DNA of 13,633 nucleotides, from assembly GCA_964537285.1 (NCBI GenBank), contig CAZHZT010000145.1, positions 1 through 13,633 of the forward strand, in the 5' to 3' direction. How positions within the stretch are numbered: the stretch's first letter is position 1; every line of letters starts with the position of its first letter. The DNA comes from CAZHZT01 sp964537285 (GTDB taxonomy: Bacteria; Bacteroidota; Bacteroidia; Chitinophagales; Saprospiraceae). The notes beneath the pieces are model-generated. The model had not been told where the DNA came from. It worked only from the letters and a program-made list of their open reading frames with translations, and made no database searches. Both the position numbers and the translations under genes were made by a program. Positions 5,802 through 12,171 of the stretch are shown here, in pieces.

Positions 5802-6887
5802 TTAAGGAATTGTAACAATCACCTTTTTCGTCACCGAAGTCTGCCCTTGCTGAACCATCAAGAAATACGTCCCTGGGCCATTCTGCGTTATATCCACTTC
5901 ATCCTGGAAGTTGCCCTGGTAGCCAGGTAAATCTCTTTGGTAGATCAATTGACCAGGCCCGTTATACGCCCGGATGTAGGTATCGCCTTCCTGAGGCAGA
6001 CCAAAAGCCAGGTTGAAGCGCCCTGTGTTGGGATTCGGGAAAATATTCAATTGATCGATGCGCAAATTATTGATCACAGGCATATCAACGCCAAATTCTT
6101 TCTTCATCTCTTTAGCTTCGCGCTTCGTTAAATCTTCCATTTCCACCTCCATATCTTCTATATCTATTACCGAATTTTTGACAATATCCTGATCTTCTTC
6201 GTCCTCATCGTAGGTAGCCGCAACTGATTTTATGGGCATTGCGCCTGAAAGCATCTCTCCTTCGCGATAGTATTCCAACGCAATTTCATCCCCGGCAACA
6301 AGATCATCGATGGCTGTAGATACATCATGCCAGTCGTAAATCGGATTTTTATTTATAGAAGTAATGATGTCACCGTCTTCAAGCCCCATGGCCTCAGCGG
6401 TGCTGTTGCCGACAATAGAAACCGGCTGCCCGTAATCTAATGCTTTCGGGACTTTATCGTGGCGCGGTTGGATGCCAAAAAAAGCATCCTCTTCTCTGCT
6501 CAATTTTATCGGCTTAGCATCCGACCGCTTGCCCAACCTGACCTTTTCGGTCACTTTGCGGCCTTGACGGTACAGCATTACATCTACTTTATCACCAGGC
6601 TTATAATTATCCATAAGATCTCCAAAACTGGTTTCTTCGTCCATTTCCTGATTGCCCATACCGTAAATAAAATCAAATGGCTTGATTCCTGCCTTCTGAG
6701 CACTGCTGTTGTTGAAAACCTTTGTGACGTAAACGCCGTTGGGATTATCGAAACCGAGCGTTTTAGCTTTTTTATTTGAAACGTGACTGTAATGAACGCC
6801 CATATAGGCGTCGTCATCTTGAGCGAATAAGCCTGATGTAAGTAGTGTAAAACTTAAAATAAATGCTAGTGTGCCGAATAATTTCAT
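5802..6887 (-). CDS. Secreted tandem-PDZ protein with T9SS sorting domain
   Basis: The 361-residue precursor has a signal peptide (residues 1-22, hydrophobic LAFILSFTLLTSGLF, cleavage near FA|QDD). Two PDZ domains follow: the first about 27-118 (GVYVTKVFNNSSAQKAGIKP), the second about 134-222 (SIVGNSTAEAMGLEDGDIIT). An acidic linker spans 226-260. The C-terminal T9SS type A sorting domain occupies about 278-361 (NIFPNPNTGRFNLAF, GTYFLMVQQG, KKVIVTI). T9SS substrates cross the outer membrane and are anchored or released. No protease domain is present, unlike HtrA or C-terminal processing proteases, so it probably binds peptide tails or acts as a surface scaffold; the ligand is unknown. The gene is monocistronic with its own terminator. 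No clear consensus promoter was found upstream. Confidence 0.92.
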   Translation of the reverse strand: MKLFGTLAFILSFTLLTSGLFAQDDDAYMGVHYSHVSNKKAKTLGFDNPNGVYVTKVFNNSSAQKAGIKPFDFIYGMGNQEMDEETSFGDLMDNYKPGDKVDVMLYRQGRKVTEKVRLGKRSDAKPIKLSREEDAFFGIQPRHDKVPKALDYGQPVSIVGNSTAEAMGLEDGDIITSINKNPIYDWHDVSTAIDDLVAGDEIALEYYREGEMLSGAMPIKSVAATYDEDEEDQDIVKNSVIDIEDMEVEMEDLTKREAKEMKKEFGVDMPVINNLRIDQLNIFPNPNTGRFNLAFGLPQEGDTYIRAYNGPGQLIYQRDLPGYQGNFQDEVDITQNGPGTYFLMVQQGQTSVTKKVIVTIP

Positions 6888-7109
6888 TTTTATTGTTTTT
6901 TATTTGTAAAAAAAGCGACACACATACGTTTCGAAAAGCGTCATGGGATTGTAAAAGGATCTATTTTAACATAACGACAACTATTGAGGCAGTCCCCAAA
7001 GCAGTTCGTTGCCCCTGGCAGGAAAGCTTTTTATTGGAATGATGTTCGTTTTGAGGCATTTTTTTCGAAAATACCCCCACAACGCACCTCATTCTACATA
7101 AACTATTTT

Positions 7110-7220
7110 AGTTCTTTGAGATAAATTGTGGAAAATGGAACTGCAAAATGATAAGCCTTTCAGCCAAAAGGGCATTCAAGGCTTATCATTTTGAAGTTCC
7201 ACACAATTTGTCAAAGAACG
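7110..7220 (-). mobile_element. 111-bp inverted-repeat (MITE-like) element, copy B
   Basis: Second copy of the element at 1365-1475, in the opposite orientation. Arms GTTCTTTGAGATAAATTGTG and, inverted, GTTCTTTGACAAATTGTGTG, with inner arms TGGAACTGCAAAATGATAAG. It is flanked by the 8-bp direct repeat ACTATTTT (7102-7109 and 7221-7228). It inserted 38 nt upstream of the start codon of the membrane protein gene at 7259, so it lies in that gene's leader or promoter region and may alter its expression. Confidence 0.85.
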
Positions 7221-7258
7221 ACTATTTTGAGGATCGTTTCGAGAGAGAATAAAAACAC

Positions 7259-8680
7259 ATGAAAGACTTCAAAGACATACAAATCGTATTTTGGGTAGCC
7301 TTAGTCATTGGCCTGATCAATATATTGATCATGAACGATTTTACTACCATCGTTTCTCCGGTTGAGTACGATTTCCTGAATGCCTCTGATGCATTGTTTC
7401 CAATCTTAGGCACCCAATGGACGAGCTTTCTCCTTGACTTGAGCGGCCTGCATCTATTCTGGCTCCGGCTGAGTACTCCCCTACTCTACTTACTCAGTGG
7501 ATATCTATTCTACTGGCTTGCGGCTCCACTTTTTGGAAAAAGTGCCACCTTATTTACCCTGATTGTTGCTCTTTCCGCTCCGGCATTTATCAGTGCCGGA
7601 AAATTTGCCACTGCAGATGCATGGTTATTGCTCCCTACCATTCTCTATGCCTTATCCACCATTTTTTTTGTAAAACAACCGAAAAATAATTGGAGAATCT
7701 TAAATTACGCAAGTTTATTATTAGGGATATTGGCTCATCCTTTCAGCTTTGCTCTTTTTGGTGGGATGATCGCGTTGATCTCACGCATGGCACATCCGCA
7801 AGGGAAAACGCTGGATAAACTGTATATCTGGGCTATATGGCCACCTGCAGTGATCATTATTTCCATTTTAGGCATGTTACCGCTGGAGGTGCCAGGATTT
7901 TGGCTGGGCTTTAAGCAAGCCAACCTGGTTCAATACAGTCTCTTTCTTTTAGCATGTTTTGCTCCTTGGCTGGGCTTCACCGTTGCCGGCTTATGGGAAC
8001 TAATCCGGAATGGACGGAAACGAGAAGAAATGGCGGTGATTTTAATTGCATGGCTGGCAGCAGCTCTTGTGAGCTACTCCATAGCCATTGTCCCTATATT
8101 GGCTTTAATAACAGGCCGGCAAGCTCTGCGTTATTTTTCAAAGGGATATCCTCACCAAACCATTGTCAGAGGCGTTTTTATCATCAATCTGATTGCCACA
8201 TTCTTTTTAGCCACCGTTTTCATGATTAGCAGCTTTCAAATACTTAAAGGGCCGGGCTTTCGGTTAAGCATGATTATTTCCCTTTCATACTGGATATTAA
8301 GTTTCATTGGCATATTTGGCCTATTTCTCAATAATCCCAAGCTGGTATGGCGAAGCATGGCTTTCAGTGGCTTATTGTTTACTTTTTTAATGTGGGCCCT
8401 GCTCAATCCGCTTGCCGAGCAATGGAGGGGTTTGCCGAATCAATTAGTAAATAAAATTCCTGATAATAGTTCTTTAAAAATACCGGAGAATATTGGAAAG
8501 AACTTCCCTTCCATTGAACTATACGCCCGTTCAAAAGGCATTGAATTAAAGGATGATGGAGCAGCGTTTATCCTTCAGGAAAAAGGAAAGAACTCAATTG
8601 AAGTAGCGATAGATAGCTTTAAACCTAATCTTTTCAATGAAGAAGAGATCTATTATTTGATGCAAGCTACGATTCAATAA
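7259..8680 (+). CDS. Polytopic membrane protein, GT-C / PMT-like glycosyltransferase candidate
   Basis: The 473-residue protein has about eleven hydrophobic segments from residue 8 to about 400, then a soluble C-terminal domain (about 400-473). The order of features resembles GT39/ArnT-like enzymes that transfer sugars from lipid carriers: a first helix, a periplasmic loop with acidic residues (PVEYDFLNASDALFP, 34-48), and a loop-helix motif KFATADAWLLLPTI (115-128) like the ATTDAPLL motif of that family. The canonical DE pair of the first loop is replaced here, so activity is uncertain. Start ATG 7259 begins the first predicted helix and is preceded by an A-rich leader. No neighbour reveals a pathway. 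Alternative: an uncharacterised membrane protein of the same fold. Confidence 0.7.
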   Translation: MKDFKDIQIVFWVALVIGLINILIMNDFTTIVSPVEYDFLNASDALFPILGTQWTSFLLDLSGLHLFWLRLSTPLLYLLSGYLFYWLAAPLFGKSATLFTLIVALSAPAFISAGKFATADAWLLLPTILYALSTIFFVKQPKNNWRILNYASLLLGILAHPFSFALFGGMIALISRMAHPQGKTLDKLYIWAIWPPAVIIISILGMLPLEVPGFWLGFKQANLVQYSLFLLACFAPWLGFTVAGLWELIRNGRKREEMAVILIAWLAAALVSYSIAIVPILALITGRQALRYFSKGYPHQTIVRGVFIINLIATFFLATVFMISSFQILKGPGFRLSMIISLSYWILSFIGIFGLFLNNPKLVWRSMAFSGLLFTFLMWALLNPLAEQWRGLPNQLVNKIPDNSSLKIPENIGKNFPSIELYARSKGIELKDDGAAFILQEKGKNSIEVAIDSFKPNLFNEEEIYYLMQATIQ

Positions 8681-8805
8681 AATGAGGCTAAATTGCCGCA
8701 ACCTGGGTTATTTAATAAAAATGATCATCCCCTAACTTTAAGGAACTTCATGTTGTCAAAATTATTAATAATAGAAGCTGTAAATCAATATTTAGGACCG
8801 GCCTT

Positions 8806-8920
8806 ATTCAATTTAGCTTTTTGGAAGGCTGGCAGCCGTTAAAAAATGAATACTGTTTGAGCCTTGGCGAGTTTATTCATTTTAGGCTGCCAGCCTTTCA
8901 AAAAGCGTTAAAAATTGAAT
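8806..8920. mobile_element. Palindromic insertion within repeat R1
   Basis: Arms ATTCAATTTAGCTTTTTGGA and, inverted, ATTCAATTTTTAACGCTTTT, followed by the shared block GGCTGGCAGCC and ATGAATA, surround a short centre. R2 lacks the element: there GGCCTT is joined directly to GATTTTTT. GCCTT occurs on both sides (8801-8805, 8924-8928), a possible 5-bp target duplication, or the arms may extend to include it. R3 ends in GAATACAGCCTTGATT, suggesting that it carries the same palindrome beyond the window edge. Confidence 0.5.
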
Positions 8921-9002
8921 ACAGCCTTGATTTTTTGCTACTTTTTTATCAAGAAAAAAGTAGATAAGATCTTGATTAACAGAAACATGTAAAGATTTTC
9001 AC

Positions 9003-9042
9003 CAACATGAGTCATCCCGAAAATTCGGGATGACTCATGTTG
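9003..9042. terminator. Hairpin family copy, 3' of the small membrane protein gene
   Basis: Perfect 19-bp arms CAACATGAGTCATCCCGAA / TTCGGGATGACTCATGTTG with a 2-nt loop. It lies 17 nt past the stop codon of the 46-aa gene on the - strand and also ends repeat R1. A U-run is weak on either strand, so termination is likely but not certain. Confidence 0.6.
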
Positions 9043-9059
9043 ATTAAACCTTTTCTCTT

Positions 9060-9200
9060 TTAGGACGCTAAGAACATTAAGAACAATATCAGCAGGATCA
9101 CTGCTGCAGAGATGCCTACAATCATCAGGATTTGCTTTTCATCCTTGCGCGTTCTTGCCTCCTGGCGTCTTTTTCTTCTCGATTTAATTACTGACGACAT
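9060..9200 (-). CDS. 46-aa single-pass membrane protein
   Basis: ATG at 9200 is preceded by AAGGAATT, a usable ribosome binding site that is rare in this window. The product is 46 residues: a strongly basic N-terminal half (KSRRKRRQEARTRKDEK, ten Lys/Arg) and one hydrophobic helix (about 25-45, ILMIVGISAAVILLILFLMF). By the positive-inside rule the N terminus should be cytoplasmic. It is flanked on both sides by copies of the intergenic repeat and followed by a hairpin. The clear membrane-protein design and the ribosome binding site argue for a real gene; the function is unknown and I recognise no family. Confidence 0.6.
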   Translation of the reverse strand: MSSVIKSRRKRRQEARTRKDEKQILMIVGISAAVILLILFLMFLAS

Positions 9201-9290
9201 AATTCCTTATTTAAAAATTACACAATTCATTACTAATTTTCCTATAAAAATAAGGAAAATATTCAAATTCCCAAATATTATTACAAAAAC

Positions 9291-9495
9291 ATGAGCTATC
9301 CCTTAACTTTAAGGAACTTCATGTTGTCACCATGATTAAAAATGGATGCTGTAAATCAATGCTTTAGGACCGGCCTTGATTTTTTGCTACTTTCCCATCA
9401 AGGAAAAAGTAAGTAAAGCCTTGATTGACAAGGTTATGTAAAGTTTCTTTTTACAAATATGAGTCATCACGAAAATTCGTGATGACTCATATTTG
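9291..9495 (+). repeat. Dispersed intergenic repeat, copy R2
   Basis: Direct repeat of R1 without the palindromic insertion: CTTAACTTTAAGGAACTTCA, GCTGTAAATCAAT, TTTAGGACCGGCCTT, TTGATTTTTTGCTAC, a diverged TACTTT-CC...GGAAAAAGTA hairpin, then the ATGAGTCATCACG hairpin. R1 and R2 flank the 46-aa gene in direct orientation. Confidence 0.65.
9454..9495. terminator. Hairpin family copy ending repeat R2
   Basis: Perfect 20-bp arms CAAATATGAGTCATCACGAA / TTCGTGATGACTCATATTTG around a 2-nt loop. Relative to the other copies both arms changed together (CCC/GGG to CAC/GTG and CATG to TATG with the partner base). A role as a terminator or folded RNA or DNA element is inferred. Confidence 0.5.
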
Positions 9496-9536
9496 TTGTA
9501 CAGCAATATTATAAAAGATTGCTACAGTATTTTTGT

Positions 9537-9565
9537 GATACAGACGCGCTTTGCGCGTCTGTATC
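9537..9565 (-). terminator. Hairpin 3' of the tail-collar cluster
   Basis: Perfect 13-bp stem GATACAGACGCGC / GCGCGTCTGTATC with a TTT loop. It lies 30 nt past the stop codon of the last gene of the - strand cluster. The sequence just after it on the - strand is not strongly U-rich, so termination strength is uncertain. A smaller CCCT-TTGT-AGGG hairpin with GTTTT lies between. Confidence 0.55.
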
Positions 9566-9595
9566 AATAAAACGCCCTACAAAGGGTAAAAAACC

Positions 9596-10138
9596 TTAGT
9601 TCCTTGAAGGAAAAATTCCAGCTATGCAGATAACCATATTAGCTACCAAAAATGGAGATCTATTATCGAAAGGCTGTCCATTTCCGCTATATCCAATTTG
9701 ACCAGAAAAGCTGGTGCCGCCAAGGTTAACGCCAGAAGAAGCTGCACCTCTGTAAATAAAACTCGAAACGGCCAATACCTGATTCGTTGGATCTGTTTCA
9801 TTGGCATCTTCGTCAGAAGCACCTACTGTAACTGTACCTGAAATTGTATGAGAATGCTGTGGCATATGAGTTACATTTAACGTAACAGTTTGACTACCAC
9901 CTTTTTGGCCCATCATATAACTACCTAATCCAGGGCCAGTACCTTGATGCACCATCACACGGCCTCTGAAATCTGGCAAAGCAAATGTCGTTCTACCGTC
10001 GCCACCGTACGTAGTACCTAGCAAAGCGAATAATGCCTGATTACTTGAAATAGCAAGTAATTGGCCATCGCAAGAAGCCCAACTTCTTGGAGCCCATGGA
10101 TAACCAACGGCTGTAATTACACCTAGTGTACCTTCCAT
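9596..10138 (-). CDS. Tail-collar domain protein (microcystin-dependent-protein type), paralogue 1
   Basis: The 180-residue protein has the phage tail-collar motif near its N terminus: GVITAVGYPWAPRSWASCDG then ALFALLGTTYGGDGRTTFAL and PDFRGRVMVHQG (about residues 6-67). This is the pattern of the so-called microcystin-dependent proteins widespread in bacterial chromosomes. The C-terminal half is glycine- and threonine-rich (HSHTISGTVTVGASDEDAN, GGTSFSGQIG) and ends RSPFLVANMVICIAGIFPSR. No signal peptide is visible. It is last in a four-gene - strand cluster and clearly paralogous to the gene at 10888-11433. Collar-domain proteins are trimeric fibre components in phages; the chromosomal role is not established, and no other phage genes are nearby. 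Confidence 0.88.
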   Translation of the reverse strand: MEGTLGVITAVGYPWAPRSWASCDGQLLAISSNQALFALLGTTYGGDGRTTFALPDFRGRVMVHQGTGPGLGSYMMGQKGGSQTVTLNVTHMPQHSHTISGTVTVGASDEDANETDPTNQVLAVSSFIYRGAASSGVNLGGTSFSGQIGYSGNGQPFDNRSPFLVANMVICIAGIFPSRN

Positions 10139-10193
10139 TATTGATAAAATTTTATTTTTTTTTAAAAGTGAATAATTCAGGAAAACCTTTACT

Positions 10194-10814
10194 TTACCCT
10201 TCGCGGCATTTTATTCCAATCTTCTGTTCCACCCTTTGCACTTCCCGGAAAGACAAATCATCATTTGGAAGTGGGAAAAACTTCTTAAGAGTTCCTTCGT
10301 GCTTAAGATTAATTCCTTTCAAAGAGCTCAAACGATTATAATTACAGTAAAATTCCTTAAGGTTGGTTAGCTGCTTAACCTCCTCAATAGATTCTATTTG
10401 ATTGACATTCACGTAAAGCATCTCCATTTTATCTAGTTCCTCTATGCCCTTCAAGCTTTCGATCAAATTATTATTCAGAAAAAGTGATTTAAGCTTTGGA
10501 AGGCTTGCTAACTCACGAATGGATTTTATCTGGTGAAAAATAGCAACCAATATTTCCAGGTTCGGTAAGCCTTTGATCCCACTTAAGTTAGTGAGTTCAA
10601 AGGACATGTTTGGAAAATCTGCCCTTGGCCCTGCAAACCTCAGCACAGGGGAAGTAACGATAACCTCCAACTCCTCAGAAGTTGGGGTCGAAGAAACGGC
10701 TCCTTTATTCAGTACCACTTCATTAAAAGCCTTTTTCCATTGATCTTCCAACTCAAGCCACCACCTTTGATGAGAAAACTGCAATCCTGTTGAAGATTGG
10801 ACATTTAATGCCAT
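10194..10814 (-). CDS. Leucine-rich-repeat protein between the collar genes
   Basis: The 206-residue protein has a unique N-terminal region (1-75), four SDS22/internalin-like 22-residue leucine-rich repeats starting at residues 83, 105, 127 and 149 (LPNLEILV, LPKLKSLFLNNN, LDKMEMLYVNVN, LTNLKEFYCNYN), and a capping segment ending FREVQRVEQKIGIKCREG. No signal peptide or membrane segment is present, so it is predicted to stay in the cytoplasm unless exported with its neighbours. It lies 55 nt upstream of collar paralogue 1 and 73 nt downstream of collar paralogue 2, all on one strand, which suggests co-transcription. Leucine-rich repeats usually bind proteins; the partner here is unknown but may be a collar protein. 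Confidence 0.8.
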   Translation of the reverse strand: MALNVQSSTGLQFSHQRWWLELEDQWKKAFNEVVLNKGAVSSTPTSEELEVIVTSPVLRFAGPRADFPNMSFELTNLSGIKGLPNLEILVAIFHQIKSIRELASLPKLKSLFLNNNLIESLKGIEELDKMEMLYVNVNQIESIEEVKQLTNLKEFYCNYNRLSSLKGINLKHEGTLKKFFPLPNDDLSFREVQRVEQKIGIKCREG

Positions 10815-10887
10815 TCAAGCAAAAGTTTAAATTTTCAAAAAATAACGACTAGTACTCTGGAACCTAAGTTACAGAATATAAGCCATC

Positions 10888-11433
10888 TTAGCTTCTTGAA
10901 GGATAAGTTCCTAAAAGACAAATAACGACATTAGCCACCAAAAATGGAGATCTGTTATCGAAAGATTGTCCCCCTCCGGTATTTCCAATTTGACCGGAAA
11001 AGCTAGTGCCACCAAGTGCAACACCCGAAGAAGCTGAACTTCTGTAAATATTTGAACCAGAAACTGCTAGTACCTGATTCGTAGGATCCGTTTCGTTAGC
11101 ATCTTCATCTGATGCGCCAATAGTAACGGTACCACTAACGGAGTGATTATGGCTAGGTAAGTGATTGTTATTTAAGGTAACGTACTCAACACCACCTTTC
11201 TGCCCGATAGTTGCTGGTGAAAGTCCACTTCCATTCCCTTGGTGTACCATAGAACGACCTCTTAAGTCAGGTAGAGCAAAAGTTGTACGGCCGTCACCTC
11301 CATAAATTGTACCAATAAGAGAAAAAAGAGCTGTATTTGAGTTGATAGATAATAATTGACCATTACAAGAAGCCCAATTTCTTGGAGCCCAGGAATAACC
11401 TACTGCGGTTATGGTTGCGATATAACCATCCAT
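10888..11433 (-). CDS. Tail-collar domain protein, paralogue 2
   Basis: This 181-residue protein is a close paralogue of the product of 9596-10138. Shared blocks are ITAVGY-WAPR-WASC-GQLL, IYGGDGRTTFALPDLRGR, the stretch GASDEDANETDPTNQVLAVS (identical in both), LGGTSFSGQIG and FDNRSPFLVAN. The differences concentrate in the N-terminal collar and the histidine region (HLPSHNHSVSGTV against HMPQHSHTISGTV), as in duplicated fibre proteins under divergence. No signal peptide is seen. It lies 52 nt downstream of the 77-aa gene and is probably in the same operon. Confidence 0.88.
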   Translation of the reverse strand: MDGYIATITAVGYSWAPRNWASCNGQLLSINSNTALFSLIGTIYGGDGRTTFALPDLRGRSMVHQGNGSGLSPATIGQKGGVEYVTLNNNHLPSHNHSVSGTVTIGASDEDANETDPTNQVLAVSGSNIYRSSASSGVALGGTSFSGQIGNTGGGQSFDNRSPFLVANVVICLLGTYPSRS

Positions 11434-11485
11434 GATTTTTAAGTGTTAAATAGTGAGTGAAAAAAAGTAGTTAATTAAGATTCAA

Positions 11486-11719
11486 TTAGGCAGCTTGTTC
11501 TTCTCCTTCCCCAACGGGTTCGAAGCCGGTGCCGACCATACCGATTGCTGCGTAGTAATAACAAGGGGATTCGTTACGTAACAAATCCATCAAGAAGTGT
11601 GCCTCAGACGGGCTGTCAAGAGCAATATCTGCTCCGGTTCCATCCTTTAAACCCAAGTGGAGGGTGCCTCTGTTATCCGCTGGCGTCCACGTAAGTTTAT
11701 AGGTTTCAATTTCCTGCAT
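11486..11719 (-). CDS. 77-aa conserved-looking protein leading the collar operon
   Basis: This 77-residue soluble protein reads TYKLTWTPADNRGTLHLGLK then DGTGADIALDSPSEAHFLMD and LLRNESPCYYYAAIGMVGTG, with a Gly/Glu-rich acidic tail (EGEEQAA). I do not recognise the family. The strand-rich start and the helical SPSEAHFLMDLLRN segment suggest a compact alpha/beta fold. As the first gene of the four-gene cluster, and close to collar paralogue 2, it may be a chaperone or accessory of the collar proteins; this is inference from position only. Confidence 0.65.
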   Translation of the reverse strand: MQEIETYKLTWTPADNRGTLHLGLKDGTGADIALDSPSEAHFLMDLLRNESPCYYYAAIGMVGTGFEPVGEGEEQAA

Positions 11720-11799
11720 GTGAAATGAGTTATAGGGTGAAAAAATAGATTTTACATTAATCGTAATACACTTTCACACAACGCAAAAACCTTCTCTTA

Positions 11800-11807
11800 C
11801 AAAGCTA
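11800..11807 (-). promoter_or_regulatory. Candidate -7 element for the collar operon
   Basis: TAGCTTTG on the - strand matches the Bacteroidota -7 consensus TAnnTTTG. A good TTG at -33 is missing (TTTT near the expected place). It lies about 80 nt before the 77-aa start codon. The rest of 11720-12097 is very A+T-rich and shows no gene. Confidence 0.35.
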
Positions 11808-12097
11808 GTAATAAGAACATGATTCTTCTAAAACAGCAGTGCATTGTAAACTATTTCAGTACATTAGAATGGAGGACGAGTAGCATAATGAGAGAGGAAA
11901 AATGCTTAAAACATTTCTTTTATTTACTTTTCCTTGACACTTTTGCTGCACAACAAAGAAAAGGTTTTTTTCCCTAAAATCAAAGTTTGACCATATATTT
12001 TTTGGGGTGAAAAATGAAAATTTAATTTTTATTCGGTTTTTTATAAATTATATAATTTTTTTAATGTATCCAACGCTAGAGAAAATTGTTGTTTCAT

Positions 12098-12159
12098 AAA
12101 CATATAGGGGGCAGGACAAAAGGCGCGGCCGCGCCTTTTGTCCTGCCCCCTATATGTTT
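12098..12159. repeat. 62-bp perfect palindrome
   Basis: Two 31-bp arms meet with no spacer. The left arm reads AAACATATAGGGGGCAGG then ACAAAAGGCGCGG, and the right arm is its exact inverse; the centre GCGGCCGC is symmetric. It begins 12 nt past the helicase stop codon, so it may be the helicase terminator, although there is no clear U-run after it on the - strand. Perfection over 31 bp with zero spacing is more than a terminator needs. Confidence 0.85.
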
Positions 12160-12171
12160 GTACTAATGGAA

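Larger units (their letters stand above)
8721..9042 (+). repeat. Dispersed intergenic repeat, copy R1
   Basis: The sequence shares blocks in order with 9291-9495 (R2) and, inverted, with 13507-13633 (R3): ATC(A/C)..CTTAACTTTAAGGAACTTC-like start (R1 and R2), GCTGTAAATCAAT, TTTAGGACCGGCCTT, TTGATTTTTTGCTAC, a CTACTTTTTT/AAAAAAGTAG hairpin (8938-8963), and the terminal ATGAGTCATCCC hairpin. R1 also carries a 115-bp palindrome at 8806-8920 that R2 lacks. It has no coding content. Confidence 0.65.

Noticed and set aside
7954..8229. 91-codon frame inside the membrane protein gene
   Set aside because: It is another frame of a clear membrane protein gene, with no features of its own.
9112..9294. 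60-codon frame on the + strand
   Set aside because: It is antisense to the 46-aa membrane protein gene, which has a better start site and a clear protein design.
9596..11719. Prophage
   Set aside because: Only collar-type proteins are present; no structural, replication, integration or lysis genes and no attachment-site pair are seen around them.
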